64,000 nucleotides of DNA from Terriglobia bacterium (GTDB lineage: Bacteria > Acidobacteriota > Terriglobia > Terriglobales > Acidobacteriaceae), in the NCBI GenBank assembly GCA_020073385.1, contig JAIQFH010000023.1, forward strand, positions 1 through 64,000, in the 5' to 3' direction. Position 1 is the stretch's first letter. Each line of letters begins with the position of its first letter. Shown one piece after another: positions 36,090-44,673 of this stretch. The notes beneath the pieces are model-generated. The model was not told where the DNA came from and did no database searches. It was given only the letters and a program-made list of their open reading frames with translations. A program made the position numbers and the translations under genes.

Positions 36090-36551
36090 CTAGAAGTCCC
36101 GCGGTTCGGGAGGCTGAATCGAGAGCAGGTCTATGCTGGCGGATTGATCTGCGAAGTCCACCTGCAGGTAAGTAAACCGCCAGACCCCGCCGCTCTTCTG
36201 CGCAACTGCATGGATTCTACCTTGGCCGCGTGGGCCCGATATCGGAATGACCAGATTCGCTTTTCCGCTTCTACCGCTCACGTTCAGTTCCCCGGAAATG
36301 AGCCAGTCCGGTTTGATCGGCTCTCCAATCCGCTCGCGAACTTGCGGATTCGCCGTGGCTTGCGCGATCGCCTGCTTGTAGACATCGCTATGTCGGAATG
36401 AAGAAGTGATGACCGTCATGAGGATAATGACGAATGCCGCGAGGAGCACAAAAAGAGTGAGACAGCCGAGGGGAATCTTCCAGAGCGGATTGCGCTCGAG
36501 CCAATTCTTCTTCATCGGCTCGGGATGGACAGGATAGGGAGGCGTCAGCAT
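36090..36551 (-). CDS. Coa1-like (cytochrome oxidase assembly factor family) membrane protein
   Basis: 153 aa with one membrane helix at about 26-49 (IPLGCLTLFVLLAAFVIILM). The outer part has the family pattern of a short helix followed by a beta-rich module (ISGELNVSGRSGKANLVIPI, GPRGQGRIHAVAQKSGGVWR). It resembles the bacterial Coa1 family, named for a mitochondrial factor in cytochrome oxidase assembly; no cytochrome oxidase gene is nearby, so function is open. The second methionine (residue 13) could be the start. It is in the same direction as rapZ, 14 bases downstream of it. Confidence 0.7.
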   Translation of the reverse strand: MLTPPYPVHPEPMKKNWLERNPLWKIPLGCLTLFVLLAAFVIILMTVITSSFRHSDVYKQAIAQATANPQVRERIGEPIKPDWLISGELNVSGRSGKANLVIPISGPRGQGRIHAVAQKSGGVWRFTYLQVDFADQSASIDLLSIQPPEPRDF

Positions 36552-36565
36552 AGGCCTGCTCGTCG

Positions 36566-37498
36566 CTATTTAGGGCTGTCCCGGTGGACAATCTTGACGC
36601 GGTATCCCGCACGGCGCAGGTGCCTGCCAACTTCCTCGGCGATCATAACCGAGCGGTGTTGGCCGCCCGTGCAGCCAAAAGCGATCGTCAAATAACTCTT
36701 GCCTTCATGAATGTAGTGCGGCAGCAGGTAGACGAGCAGATCCGAGATGCGCGTAATGAATTCCTGGGTCTGCGGGAATGAGCGGATGTACTTGGCGACC
36801 CGCGGATGGCGTCCAGTCAAAGGCCGAAACTCTGGGACAAAGTGCGGATTGGGGAGGAAGCGAACGTCGAACACCAGGTCGGCATCCTCGGGCACGCCGT
36901 TGCGAAAGCCAAAGCTAACCGAGGAAACGAGGATACTCTTTCCCGGAGACTGCTCCTGGAAGCGCTCGTTGATGTGCGCCCGCAATTCATGAACGTTGAA
37001 CTTTGAAGTGTCGATGACAAGGTCAGCGAGGCGGCGGATGACGTTCAAATGTCGTCGCTCGGCTTTCAGCGCCGATTTCACCGGAGCATCCGTGCCCAGG
37101 GGATGGGGGCGGCGCGTCTCGCTGAAACGGCGCAGCAACACGGCGTCCGAGGCTTCCAGGAAAACGACCTTTGTCGGAATCATGCGGCGGACGGATTTCA
37201 AAATCTCCGGCAACTTTCCCAGCTTGCCGCCCTCGCGAACATCCACCACGAGGGCGGTGCGGCGCGTGTCGCGCGACCGGACAGCCAGCTCTGCAAAACG
37301 CGGGATCAGTTCCACCGGGAGGTTGTCAACGCAGTAGTAGCCGAGATCCTCGAAGGCCTTGAGGACCGAGGCCTTCCCCGACCCGCTCATGCCTGTGATG
37401 ACGACCAGTTCGGGCGAGCGCTGGCGTTCGCGCACGGAAGGCTTGATGCTCTTCCCTGAGTTCTTCAAGCTCCGGCCAGGAGACTTGCGCGCCTTCAT
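36566..37498 (-). CDS. rapZ: RNase adapter / nucleotide-binding protein RapZ
   Basis: 310 aa. The P-loop region VITGMSGSGKASVLKAFEDL lies at 33-52; the middle contains FLEASDAVLLRRFSETRRPH, and the C-terminus has IAFGCTGGQHRSVMIAEE, which are diagnostic for RapZ/YvcJ. In enterobacteria RapZ senses glucosamine-6-phosphate and guides RNase E to the sRNA GlmZ; in other phyla its role is less clear. The Ser/Thr after the P-loop lysine is Ala here, directly followed by Ser. A Lys/Arg-rich lead of about 28 residues precedes the domain. Confidence 0.92.
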   Translation of the reverse strand: MKARKSPGRSLKNSGKSIKPSVRERQRSPELVVITGMSGSGKASVLKAFEDLGYYCVDNLPVELIPRFAELAVRSRDTRRTALVVDVREGGKLGKLPEILKSVRRMIPTKVVFLEASDAVLLRRFSETRRPHPLGTDAPVKSALKAERRHLNVIRRLADLVIDTSKFNVHELRAHINERFQEQSPGKSILVSSVSFGFRNGVPEDADLVFDVRFLPNPHFVPEFRPLTGRHPRVAKYIRSFPQTQEFITRISDLLVYLLPHYIHEGKSYLTIAFGCTGGQHRSVMIAEEVGRHLRRAGYRVKIVHRDSPK

Positions 37499-37635
37499 CC
37501 ACTGGATACTAGCATCGAACCCGCGATTGCCGCTGCCGGTGCAATTGCCGACTGAGATACCGCTGAATCGGGGCAGGCCTAAAAGAACAAATCCAGATTG
37601 TCTCAGCCCTGCTCTGGCAGGTAATCTATCCCGTC

Positions 37636-38592
37636 ATGAAAAAGTTCGAAGAACTCACCGAACGAGAAGTTCTGGCTCTGGCAATCGCGCTGGAGGAGGA
37701 AGACGAGCGCGTCTACGCCGATTTTGCCGAAGGCTTGCGGCAGGATTATCCCGCGACGGCGTCAATGTTTGAAGGCATGCGCGAAGAGGAGTCGGGGCAT
37801 CGGCGGCGGCTGCTGGAGCTCTATCAAAAGAAGTTTGGCGACCATATTCCTCTGATCCGGCGGCAGGATGTGCGTGGATTTGTTGAGCGTCCAGCACTGT
37901 GGCTGGTGCGTCCGCTGCGGATTGAGGCGGTGCGCAAAGAGGCCTCAACGATGGAAGTCGAGACGCGCCGTTTTTACGAGAAAGCGGCGGCGCGGACACA
38001 GGACGCCAGCATCCGCCAGTTGCTCGATGATCTCGCAAACGAAGAGCGCGAGCACGAAAATCGGGCGCAGGAACTCGATAAGCAGAAGCTGCCGGCGAAT
38101 GTGAAAGCCGATGAAGAGGTGGCACAGCGGCGGCTATTCGTTCTGCAGATCGTCCAGCCAGGCCTGGCGGGCTTAATGGATGGCTCAGTCTCGACGTTGG
38201 CTCCGGTGTTCGCTGCGGCCCTGGCCACGCAGAAAAGTTGGGACGCATTCCTGGTCGGCATGGCGGCATCGGCGGGAGCTGGGATCAGCATGGGATTTGC
38301 CGAGGCTTTATCTGATGATGGCAGTTTGACCGGGCGCGGGCATCCCTGGGTGCGGGGGCTGATTTGTGGAGCGATGACCTCTGTAGGTGGGGTCGGGCAT
38401 ACGCTGCCGTTTTTGATTAAGGATTTTCGTGCAGCGCTCTGGGCGGCAGGCCTCGTCGTGCTCGCAGAGTTGGGGGCTATTACCTGGATCCGACGCCGCT
38501 ACATGGATACGCCCTGGGTCACGGCGGCGTTGCAGGTTGGGCTGGGTGGAGTGCTGGTGTTTATCACGGGTGTGCTGATCGGGAGTTCTTGA
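37636..38592 (+). CDS. mbfA: MbfA-type iron exporter (ferritin-like plus VIT domain)
   Basis: 318 aa. Residues 1 to about 160 are a ferritin-like four-helix domain with repeated Glu/His clusters that can bind di-iron ([51 protein letters not shown]). Residues about 170-318 form a CCC1/VIT1 membrane domain ([39 protein letters not shown]). This domain order defines MbfA, which exports iron and protects against peroxide stress in rhizobia. It is the only plus-strand gene between rapZ and the genes downstream of hpf. Upstream spacing is 137 bases; no Irr or Fur box was identified with confidence. Confidence 0.92.
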   Translation: MKKFEELTEREVLALAIALEEEDERVYADFAEGLRQDYPATASMFEGMREEESGHRRRLLELYQKKFGDHIPLIRRQDVRGFVERPALWLVRPLRIEAVRKEASTMEVETRRFYEKAAARTQDASIRQLLDDLANEEREHENRAQELDKQKLPANVKADEEVAQRRLFVLQIVQPGLAGLMDGSVSTLAPVFAAALATQKSWDAFLVGMAASAGAGISMGFAEALSDDGSLTGRGHPWVRGLICGAMTSVGGVGHTLPFLIKDFRAALWAAGLVVLAELGAITWIRRRYMDTPWVTAALQVGLGGVLVFITGVLIGSS

Positions 38593-38702
38593 TACGAGAT
38601 TGCAGATTTGAGATTTGAGATTTCAGATTTCAGATCGTCAAGGAGTCAACAAGTGCTCAGCATCTTCGGGCGTTCAATCTGCAATCTGAAATCAGCAATC
38701 TA
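38593..38702. repeat. Heptad-repeat spacer: GAGATTT/CAGATTT units in inverted arrangement
   Basis: The spacer between the convergent mbfA and creatininase genes begins with five tandem seven-base units (GAGATTG, CAGATTT, GAGATTT, GAGATTT, CAGATTT, 38596-38634). It ends with their inverted counterparts (AATCTGCAATCTGAAATC, 38676-38693). The transcript from either side could form an AT-rich hairpin, possibly a bidirectional terminator. Confidence 0.6.
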
Positions 38703-38710
38703 AAAATGTA

Positions 38711-39613
38711 CTACGGCTCCGTATCCAGCGGGTGCGTGCTCTTCTCGTAAAACTCCTTCTGCAATTTCAGGCTGACGTCGTCTCCCTTCACATCTCGAAT
38801 TGCTTTGGCGATGGAATCGATCCACCACTTCATCTGATAGTCGCCTAGCTCTTTGTTAGCGGGGGAGCCGTCCCCAGAATAGTGGAACGGAAATCTCGTA
38901 TACCACCAGATGCCGGTGTAGATGTTCTCAGGAATCTTCTGACGAGCCTGATCCGCTCCTGATTCACTGTTGGCACGATCGAGGTGCACCAGGTCGGGAC
39001 GGGAAATCATCATGTTCGATGTTTCGCCCTCTCCGGCGTGCATGTCCATGCTGGTCTTACGAGGAGGGCCTCCCTTCCCGGAAGGTTCGAGTTCGTTGAA
39101 CACATAGACCACATAGTCGTGCGGCTTGTCGAGTTGGGTCTGTGCGAAGTACGGCAGCAGGCTGTTATTGCCGCCGTGACCGTTGACGACCAGGACTTTC
39201 TTGCAGCCATTGCGGGCCATCTCGTCGGTGGTTTCCTGCAGCAAAGCTAGTTGCAGGCCGCGGCTATAAGCCATCGTTCCGGGTTCGTGCTTAGCCTCAG
39301 AGATCTGACCGAAATAGTATTCGGGAAACACCACTGCATACTCATGCTCAGCGGCGTGGAGCGCGGCATAGCGCACGTCGAGCAGGTCTGTGCCGAGCGG
39401 GAGATGCGGCCCGTGTTTCTCCAGAATTCCGAAAGGAAGAAGACAGACGCCGCCAGAGCGATGAATGCCTTCTCGAAAATCGGAGGCGGTAAGCTCCTCC
39501 CAGTGAGTCGAAAGCTTCGACGGTGCGGCTTGAGCGCGGGCCTGCGAACTCAACGGCAAACACAACAACACAGATACTGCCAGGAGTGCTGAACCGCCGG
39601 AATGGATGCGCAT
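38711..39613 (-). CDS. Exported creatininase-family amidohydrolase
   Basis: 300 aa. The signal peptide is about 1-28 (ALLAVSVLLCLPLSSQARAQ). Metal-binding patterns of the creatininase family are visible: ILEKHGPHLPLGTDLLDVRY (E and two H plus D) and VVNGHGGNNS, then MHAGEGETS. The family hydrolyses creatinine or similar cyclic amides in relatives such as MftE or ArfB, so the substrate is not predictable. An export signal is unusual for this family, which is mostly cytoplasmic. The ATG at 39613 has GGGAGA upstream and is preferred over the longer frame to 39799. Confidence 0.87.
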   Translation of the reverse strand: MRIHSGGSALLAVSVLLCLPLSSQARAQAAPSKLSTHWEELTASDFREGIHRSGGVCLLPFGILEKHGPHLPLGTDLLDVRYAALHAAEHEYAVVFPEYYFGQISEAKHEPGTMAYSRGLQLALLQETTDEMARNGCKKVLVVNGHGGNNSLLPYFAQTQLDKPHDYVVYVFNELEPSGKGGPPRKTSMDMHAGEGETSNMMISRPDLVHLDRANSESGADQARQKIPENIYTGIWWYTRFPFHYSGDGSPANKELGDYQMKWWIDSIAKAIRDVKGDDVSLKLQKEFYEKSTHPLDTEP

Positions 39614-39804
39614 GGAAGAATCTCCCTTGTGCGCGGATTCTACCACTGGAAGCCCTCTATTAAAACGTATCAATACTATGGGATCCACTAGGTGCACCCT
39701 CCGATTGGGTGACCTCAGTGTGCAACTCCGGCGACCATTGCGTGTTCTATTCTCGAGTGTGATTTTTTCGTAGGACTGCACGAGCGGGGGGCTCAACATT
39801 GAGA

Positions 39805-40656
39805 ATGATGCGTACGGCTGCGCGCCTTCTATTCCACTTCATTGTGGTTTTCGCAAGCTTTTGTTCCGCCCAACAGTTGCTCCAGGTTCCACGCGAAGAT
39901 GGAGCCCAGACGACGTTGCGCGTCGATGCACCAACGAGCGGCGGATGCGCGCCGCTCGCTCTGATCTCGCCGGGAGCCGGAGGAAGCGAAAATGGATACC
40001 GTTATCTGGCGGAAGGTCTGCAGGCAGACGGATGGCGTGCGATCGTGATGGGGCACAAAGAGAGCGGCAGGGCCGCGCTGACTTCAGACATACAGGAGCA
40101 ACATGGCGTCAAGAGAGGACTGCGCGAATTAGTCGATAATCCAAAGGCCTATGAGGCGCGGCTGAGGGATATTGCCGCCGCCCTGAGGTGGGCTGAGACC
40201 TCTTGCAAGGCTCCCTATGTCGCGCTGATCGGCCACTCCATGGGCGCGCGCACGGTCATGGTTGAGGCAGGGGCCGGGAACAAGCTCGGCATTAGAGGCC
40301 AAGATCGGTTCGACGCGTATGTGGCTATGTCTCCCGACGGGCCAGACCCCATGTTCCCGGAAAATGCGTGGAGCGGGATTCGCAAGCCGATGCTGATCTT
40401 GACGGGCACTCGCGACAAGTCGATGCAGACAGGAGAATACAAATCGCGGACGATTCCATATGACAGTATGCCTCCCGGATGCAAGTGGCTGGGCGTGATT
40501 GACGGCGCAACGCACATGAATTTCGCGGGCGTTGGTTTTGCGGGAACAACCGAAAAGATCACACTGATGGAGACGAGAGCATTCCTCGATGGGCTGCGGG
40601 GCGGGAAGTGTGAGGGTCCTGTGAAAACAGGGGGGATTGCCTTGAAGAACAAGTAG
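39805..40656 (+). CDS. Exported alpha/beta-hydrolase (dienelactone-hydrolase-like)
   Basis: 283 aa. The signal peptide is about 1-23 (LLFHFIVVFASFCSAQ core). The nucleophile elbow GHSMGAR gives catalytic Ser near 146, and the late ATHMNFAG supplies the His; the acid is probably in ILTGTRDKSMQ. An early SPGAGG segment fits the oxyanion hole. It is an esterase or lipase by fold; the substrate is unknown. The translation start is one of two adjacent ATGs (39805, 39808). It is divergent from the creatininase-family gene, with a 191-base spacer between the two starts. Confidence 0.83.
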   Translation: MMRTAARLLFHFIVVFASFCSAQQLLQVPREDGAQTTLRVDAPTSGGCAPLALISPGAGGSENGYRYLAEGLQADGWRAIVMGHKESGRAALTSDIQEQHGVKRGLRELVDNPKAYEARLRDIAAALRWAETSCKAPYVALIGHSMGARTVMVEAGAGNKLGIRGQDRFDAYVAMSPDGPDPMFPENAWSGIRKPMLILTGTRDKSMQTGEYKSRTIPYDSMPPGCKWLGVIDGATHMNFAGVGFAGTTEKITLMETRAFLDGLRGGKCEGPVKTGGIALKNK

Positions 40657-40672
40657 ATGACTTAAATTCAAA

Positions 40673-40707
40673 CCCCCACCCTGTCGCCAAGCGCGACAAG
40701 AGTGGGG
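40673..40707. repeat. CCCACCCTGTCGC palindrome after the hydrolase gene
   Basis: CCCCACCCTGTCGC (40674-40687) and GCGACAAGAGTGGGG (40693-40707) form a stem with one internal bulge and a five-base loop. It is a textually distinctive palindrome, which I associate with dispersed repeats of acidobacterial genomes. A shorter relative is at 41246-41273. It lies between convergent genes. Confidence 0.65.
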
Positions 40708-40735
40708 CACCCGCTTTCAACAATCTCCCTTGCAG

Positions 40736-41162
40736 CTACTTCAGGAAGATCTCTTGCAGTAGATCTGAAGTAATGATTTCGCGGATCTCAGCACGCTTCT
40801 CGCCCAACTGTTGCGCGGCTTGCTTCCCGCCCAAGATCTTGTCGCGCGCAGCCTCGCCTTTTGCCGCCAAGCCGTCCATTGCAGCGTGATTCTTGTATTC
40901 GATGGCGACCGCGATGTCCCAATCTTCAGGGCTGGCCTTGGTCTCCTTTAGGAAGACCTTGTAGTCCATGATCACCCCTTGGCGCTTTTCCTCTTCTGAT
41001 TAAAGGCTTAGTGGATTGGCGAAGACTGGAGAGATAAGCGTCCATCTGTGTGGGCTTGACGCGAATCAATTGAACGCGCCAGATTGGGCCTTCGGTGTAA
41101 TGCTCCTGCGCAAACAGAGCGGGAGCGACGAGCAACAGCACGAGCCCATAGAGCTTGTTCAT
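40736..41162 (-). pseudogene. Frameshifted small exported protein gene
   Basis: An ATG at 41162 with AGGAG upstream opens a frame with a signal peptide (NKLYGLVLLLVAPALFAQ) and HYTEGPIWRVQLIRVKPTQM. At about 40997 the frame must shift by one base to continue in EEEKRQGVIMDYKVFLKETK and on to the stop at 40736. The joined product (about 140 aa) has the length and pattern of a small exported family with a ferredoxin-like (dimeric alpha-beta barrel) look. One extra A in the run TCAGAAGAGG would account for it. Either a genuine recent mutation or a sequencing error is possible. Confidence 0.7.
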
Positions 41163-41245
41163 AGGAGTCTCCTGGATGTTAGTGATTGAAACGGCTGGAG
41201 GATCATACGCTCGCGGCAGTAAATGAGCCAGCACACAAAAAAATA

Positions 41246-41273
41246 CCCACCCTGCGAAAACCGCAGAGTGGGG
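41246..41273. repeat. CCCACCCTGCG palindrome upstream of the frameshifted gene
   Basis: CCCACCCTGCG-AAAAC-CGCAGAGTGGG: an 11-bp stem with one C-A mismatch, similar to the element at 40673-40707. It lies between hpf and the frameshifted gene, on the same strand as both. Confidence 0.6.
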
Positions 41274-41301
41274 AATCTCCTGATCTGAAATTGCTATCCT
41301 C

Positions 41302-41910
41302 TCACGGCACTTCAATTAACTGCATCTTGCCGTCTTTGGCGCGGTGCAGGACCATCACTTTGCCCTTGGGATCGCGGAAGATGAATACGTCTCGGTCTTT
41401 AAAATGGGCTTCTTTGATTGCTTCTTCGAGCGTCATGGGGCGCATGGCAACGGCTTCGTCGGAGCGGACCAGATGAACCTCGGTCGTCTTCGCAACTGCA
41501 GGATATTTGTGGACCATGACCGGAACGGCCGTCTTCTCAGACAGTCCGACCGTAGTCTGCAACTCTTCCTGGACGGAGTGTCCGTTCCACCTCTTGGTCT
41601 CTTCACTCTTGCGAGCGGAGCGCTTCTTGGCCTGCCACTTCGTTTTGTGCTTGATCGCCTGCTTTTCGAGATGATCCAGCGCCTCGTTCACCGCGATCGT
41701 CATGTCTTTCGCCTGAGCCAACCCGACCAGCGGTCCGTTGCGCGGGTTGATGGTGATTTCGGCCTTATGGCGGTGCTTTTCGACCGCAAGGATCACTTTG
41801 GTTTCGAATTTGTCGCCCAGAATTTTGCGGATTTTCGTGAGGCCGGTTTCAACTTCTTTGCGGATGGCGTTGGTGACTTCGTACTGTCTTCCCGTGTACT
41901 CCACATTCAT
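41302..41910 (-). CDS. hpf: Long-form ribosome hibernation promoting factor
   Basis: 202 aa. The N-terminal ribosome-binding domain is about 1-100 (MNVEYTGRQYEVTNAIRKEV, with the KHRHKAEITI basic strand). A charged linker follows, then the C-terminal dimerisation domain at about 145-202 (VHLVRSDEAVAMRPMTLEEA, FIFRDPKGKVMVLHRAKDG). The long form makes 100S ribosome dimers in stationary phase. The ATG at 41910 gives the family N-terminus. It follows rpoN in the same direction, a conserved order (rpoN-hpf). Confidence 0.92.
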   Translation of the reverse strand: MNVEYTGRQYEVTNAIRKEVETGLTKIRKILGDKFETKVILAVEKHRHKAEITINPRNGPLVGLAQAKDMTIAVNEALDHLEKQAIKHKTKWQAKKRSARKSEETKRWNGHSVQEELQTTVGLSEKTAVPVMVHKYPAVAKTTEVHLVRSDEAVAMRPMTLEEAIKEAHFKDRDVFIFRDPKGKVMVLHRAKDGKMQLIEVP

Positions 41911-41964
41911 GAGCGCCCCTCCTAGAAAAGTCGTATCGAGATAAATTGGGCACTGCACTGGAAC

Positions 41965-42062
41965 AAAGTCAGAAGGTAGAAGTCAGAATGCAGAAGCACA
42001 TTCACTCAGCATCCAGTTGTTTGTCACTTTACTTCTTCCTTCTTACTCCTCACTTCTGCATT
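41965..42062. repeat. AGAAGTCAGA-rich inverted spacer between rpoN and hpf
   Basis: AGTCAGAAGGTAGAAGTCAG units (41968-41987) with ATGCAGAAG (41989-41997) face the inverted CTTCTTCCTTCTTACTCC and CTTCTGCAT (42054-42062). The pattern is like the AT-rich palindromes at 31986 and 38593, here placed within an operon. Confidence 0.5.
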
Positions 42063-43833
42063 ATTTCTTTACCCGGCGCTGGTGCGTGCTCGGGATGCGC
42101 ATGTCTTCGCGGTACTTCGCTACCGTACGGCGGGTCACTTGAATCCCCTGGGACTGCAGGATGCGGGTGATCTGCTCGTCGGTCAACGGACGGCTGGGAT
42201 CTTCTTCCTCGATCAGCTTTTTTACACGGCGCTTAAGGATCAGCAGCGATGTGCCGCCGCCCTCCGGGCCCTGCACGCTCTCGCTGAAGAAATACCGCAG
42301 TTCGAACACGCCCTGCGGTGTATGGGCGTATTTGTTGGCCACGGCACGGCTTACCGTCGAAGGATGCACGCCGATTTCTTCGGCCACCTCCTTGATCATC
42401 ATGGGTTTGAGCTGATCTATACCTCTTTCGAGGAACTCCTGCTGACGGGCGACGATCGAGTAGCAGACCTTGGTGATGGTCTGTTTTCGCTGCTCAATGT
42501 TCTTGATGAGCTGAATCGCACTCTTATAGCGCTCTTTCACATAGTCCCGCGTGTTCTTGTCGTTCGTCCCGTCACGCGTGACCAGTTTCTTGTAAGCGGG
42601 ATTGAGGCGAAGCTGCGGCAGGTCTTCGTCATTCATGATGACCAGCCACTCGTCGCCGTGCTTGACGAAGGCCACATCGGGCTCGATCAGGCGCGCCTGG
42701 ACCTTGTTGTACTGCAGCCCGGGCCGCGGATCGAGCGTGCGGATGTAGTCGAGCGCAGCCTGCACGGCCTCGATGGGGCGGCCAATGGCCTTGGCGATTT
42801 CCTTGTGCTGCTTGTTCTGCAGTCCACGAAGATGCTGATCGACGACGGCCATGGCATCCTGCAGAACCTGAGCCGTCCCGTTTCCGTTCTTGCGCTGTTC
42901 CAACTGGACCTGATGGAAACGAAGCTGGTTCAGCAGGCACTGGCGCAGATCGCGGCAGCCAACCCCCGGAGGATCCAGCTGTTGTACAACCTGCAGGGCC
43001 TCCTGCAAATCGGCGGCACTGAAGTTTGGTTTGTATGTGACTCTCGCCGCTGGTTCCGGCGCGGGAGCAACCGCGGCCGCACCATTCCCCGACGAGATCG
43101 ACGGCAATTCTGCAGCGGTCGTAACTTCCCCGGCCGATAAGTTCGCCAGGTGCGGATCATCTGGAAAATCAGAATCTACTGACCCCGCCAATAGCTCCCC
43201 AACCACCCCAACCGCCGTGGTGTCAGCTATGCCGAGCGCTTGCACTTCACTTGCGATATTTCTTGCGGCTTCCGCATCGGCTTCTGGCGGCGCCGGGGGT
43301 GCAATTCCGAGCAATTCCTCGTCACTGGCGATGAGGTAGCCGTCCTCATTGAGGTTACCGACGACTAGGTCCGCTGCCTCGCGCACTTCCCGGCGTAGAC
43401 TGAGCGCTCCCAGTTGCCAGGACAGATGGTCCGTCAGATTGGTTGGCTTCGAAAGGAAATTCTCGAACGAGGGACGCTCGATGTCTTCCATCTCGCTGTG
43501 CGTACGGTATCCGGGATCGAGATAGTCCTGGAAGAACGAGCCGAAGTCGATTTCTTCGAAGGGATCCTTCTTCTCTACTGCTGTGATGGGATTTTCTTCG
43601 GTAGTAGCGGCAGCGGCGCGATCGCGATCTTCTTCCTTTTTGCCAACCTCGTCGAGAAGAGGAACAGAATCTTCGAGTTCCTCCAGCACAGGATTCTCGA
43701 CCATCTCGGTATTGATCATGTCCTTGAGCTCAAGCTTATTGAGCGCGAGGACGGAGACCATCTGCACCAAACCCGGTGTGAGGATCTGGCGCTGCGAGAG
43801 CTTTACGCTTAGTTTGTGTTGAAGCAGGACCAT
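42061..43833 (-). CDS. rpoN: RNA polymerase sigma-54 factor
   Basis: 590 aa. Region I is Gln/Leu-rich (LQHKLSVKLSQRQILTPGLV) for activator interaction. An acidic, low-complexity region II and insert (about 200-270, rich in Ala/Pro/Glu) precede the core-binding domain. The helix-turn-helix (KEVAEEIGVHPSTVSRAVAN) is followed by the RpoN box RRTVAKYREDM near the C-terminus, which reads the -24 element. The protein is about 110 residues longer than E. coli RpoN, mostly in the insert. The ATG at 43833 fits MVLLQHKLS; GGAC/AGCAGG precedes it. It sits between lptB and hpf. Confidence 0.94.
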   Translation of the reverse strand: MVLLQHKLSVKLSQRQILTPGLVQMVSVLALNKLELKDMINTEMVENPVLEELEDSVPLLDEVGKKEEDRDRAAAATTEENPITAVEKKDPFEEIDFGSFFQDYLDPGYRTHSEMEDIERPSFENFLSKPTNLTDHLSWQLGALSLRREVREAADLVVGNLNEDGYLIASDEELLGIAPPAPPEADAEAARNIASEVQALGIADTTAVGVVGELLAGSVDSDFPDDPHLANLSAGEVTTAAELPSISSGNGAAAVAPAPEPAARVTYKPNFSAADLQEALQVVQQLDPPGVGCRDLRQCLLNQLRFHQVQLEQRKNGNGTAQVLQDAMAVVDQHLRGLQNKQHKEIAKAIGRPIEAVQAALDYIRTLDPRPGLQYNKVQARLIEPDVAFVKHGDEWLVIMNDEDLPQLRLNPAYKKLVTRDGTNDKNTRDYVKERYKSAIQLIKNIEQRKQTITKVCYSIVARQQEFLERGIDQLKPMMIKEVAEEIGVHPSTVSRAVANKYAHTPQGVFELRYFFSESVQGPEGGGTSLLILKRRVKKLIEEEDPSRPLTDEQITRILQSQGIQVTRRTVAKYREDMRIPSTHQRRVKK

Positions 43834-43870
43834 GAATTCCGTTCGAATCTTCGCGTCTGCGAAAACCGTC

Positions 43871-43935
43871 AACCACAAAGGTCACGAAGGTTCACGAAGG
43901 AAAACCTTAGTGATCCTTCGTGTCCTTCGTGGTTC
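43871..43935. repeat. CACGAAGG/CCTTCGTG inverted repeat upstream of rpoN
   Basis: AACCACAAAGGTCACGAAGG (43871-43890) and TTCACGAAGG face the inverted CCTTCGTGTCCTTCGTGGTT (43915-43934). It has the same architecture as the 9352-9416 element (two half-units per arm), with CGAAGG in place of CAGAGG. It fills the lptB-rpoN spacer. Confidence 0.65.
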
Positions 43936-43944
43936 AAGCTTTTC

Positions 43945-44673
43945 TCACACCAGCGAGAAACTCTCGCCCAAATACACCCTTCTTACTTCCGGATCGCCGG
44001 CCAATTGCCCGGGCTGTCCCTGACGGAAAATACGGCCGTCATCAATGATGTACGCTCGATCGGTTACCGATAGCGTTTCGCGCACATTGTGATCGGTAAT
44101 CAGCACTCCGATGCCGCAGGCCCGCAGGCTACTAATAATCTTCTGCAAATCGAGAACGGCAATCGGGTCAATCCCTGAAAACGGTTCATCCAGCAAAATG
44201 AATGTGGGGTTGATGCAAAGGCAGCGGGCAATTTCCACGCGCCGGCGTTCCCCACCGGACAGGGCGTAACCACGGTTCTGGCGGATATGCTCCAGTCCCA
44301 GTTCGTCAATGAATTTTTCCATCTTCTCGCGGCGCTCGTGCCAGGAAATCGGCTGCGCTTCCAATACCGCGAGGATGTTCTCTTCCACCGTCAACTTACG
44401 AAAAACCGATGCTTCTTGCGGGAGATAGCTGATGCCATACTGACGCGCCCGAAGATACATGGGAACGTCGGTGATGTCCTGACCGTCATACAGCACGCGA
44501 CCAGTGTCGGGGGGGATCAGGCCAACGATGGCGTAAAACGTGGTAGTTTTGCCTGCGCCGTTAGGCCCTAATAATCCAACCACTTCGCCTTGATCGACTT
44601 GCAGGCTTACCCCATTCACAACGCGACGGCCACGATAGGACTTGCAGATTTCTTCGGTGGCCAGGATACGCAT
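43945..44673 (-). CDS. lptB: Lipopolysaccharide export ATPase LptB
   Basis: 242 aa. It powers extraction of lipopolysaccharide from the inner membrane with LptF/LptG, which are not in the window. Walker [10 protein letters not shown] (35-43), signature [15 protein letters not shown], Walker [13 protein letters not shown] and the H-loop TDHNVRETL are complete, and the C-terminal [20 protein letters not shown] region is the standard LptB form. It is preceded by the lptC/A fusion and followed by rpoN, the widespread lptA-lptB-rpoN order. Confidence 0.95.
   Translation of the reverse strand: MRILATEEICKSYRGRRVVNGVSLQVDQGEVVGLLGPNGAGKTTTFYAIVGLIPPDTGRVLYDGQDITDVPMYLRARQYGISYLPQEASVFRKLTVEENILAVLEAQPISWHERREKMEKFIDELGLEHIRQNRGYALSGGERRRVEIARCLCINPTFILLDEPFSGIDPIAVLDLQKIISSLRACGIGVLITDHNVRETLSVTDRAYIIDDGRIFRQGQPGQLAGDPEVRRVYLGESFSLV

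Noticed and set aside
38966..38990. TGGCAC text resembling a sigma-54 box within the creatininase-family gene
   Set aside because: The TTGC partner is missing at the required five-base spacing.
42082..43140. Plus-strand frame of 352 codons opposite rpoN
   Set aside because: Shadow of the sigma-54 gene; no recognisable motif.
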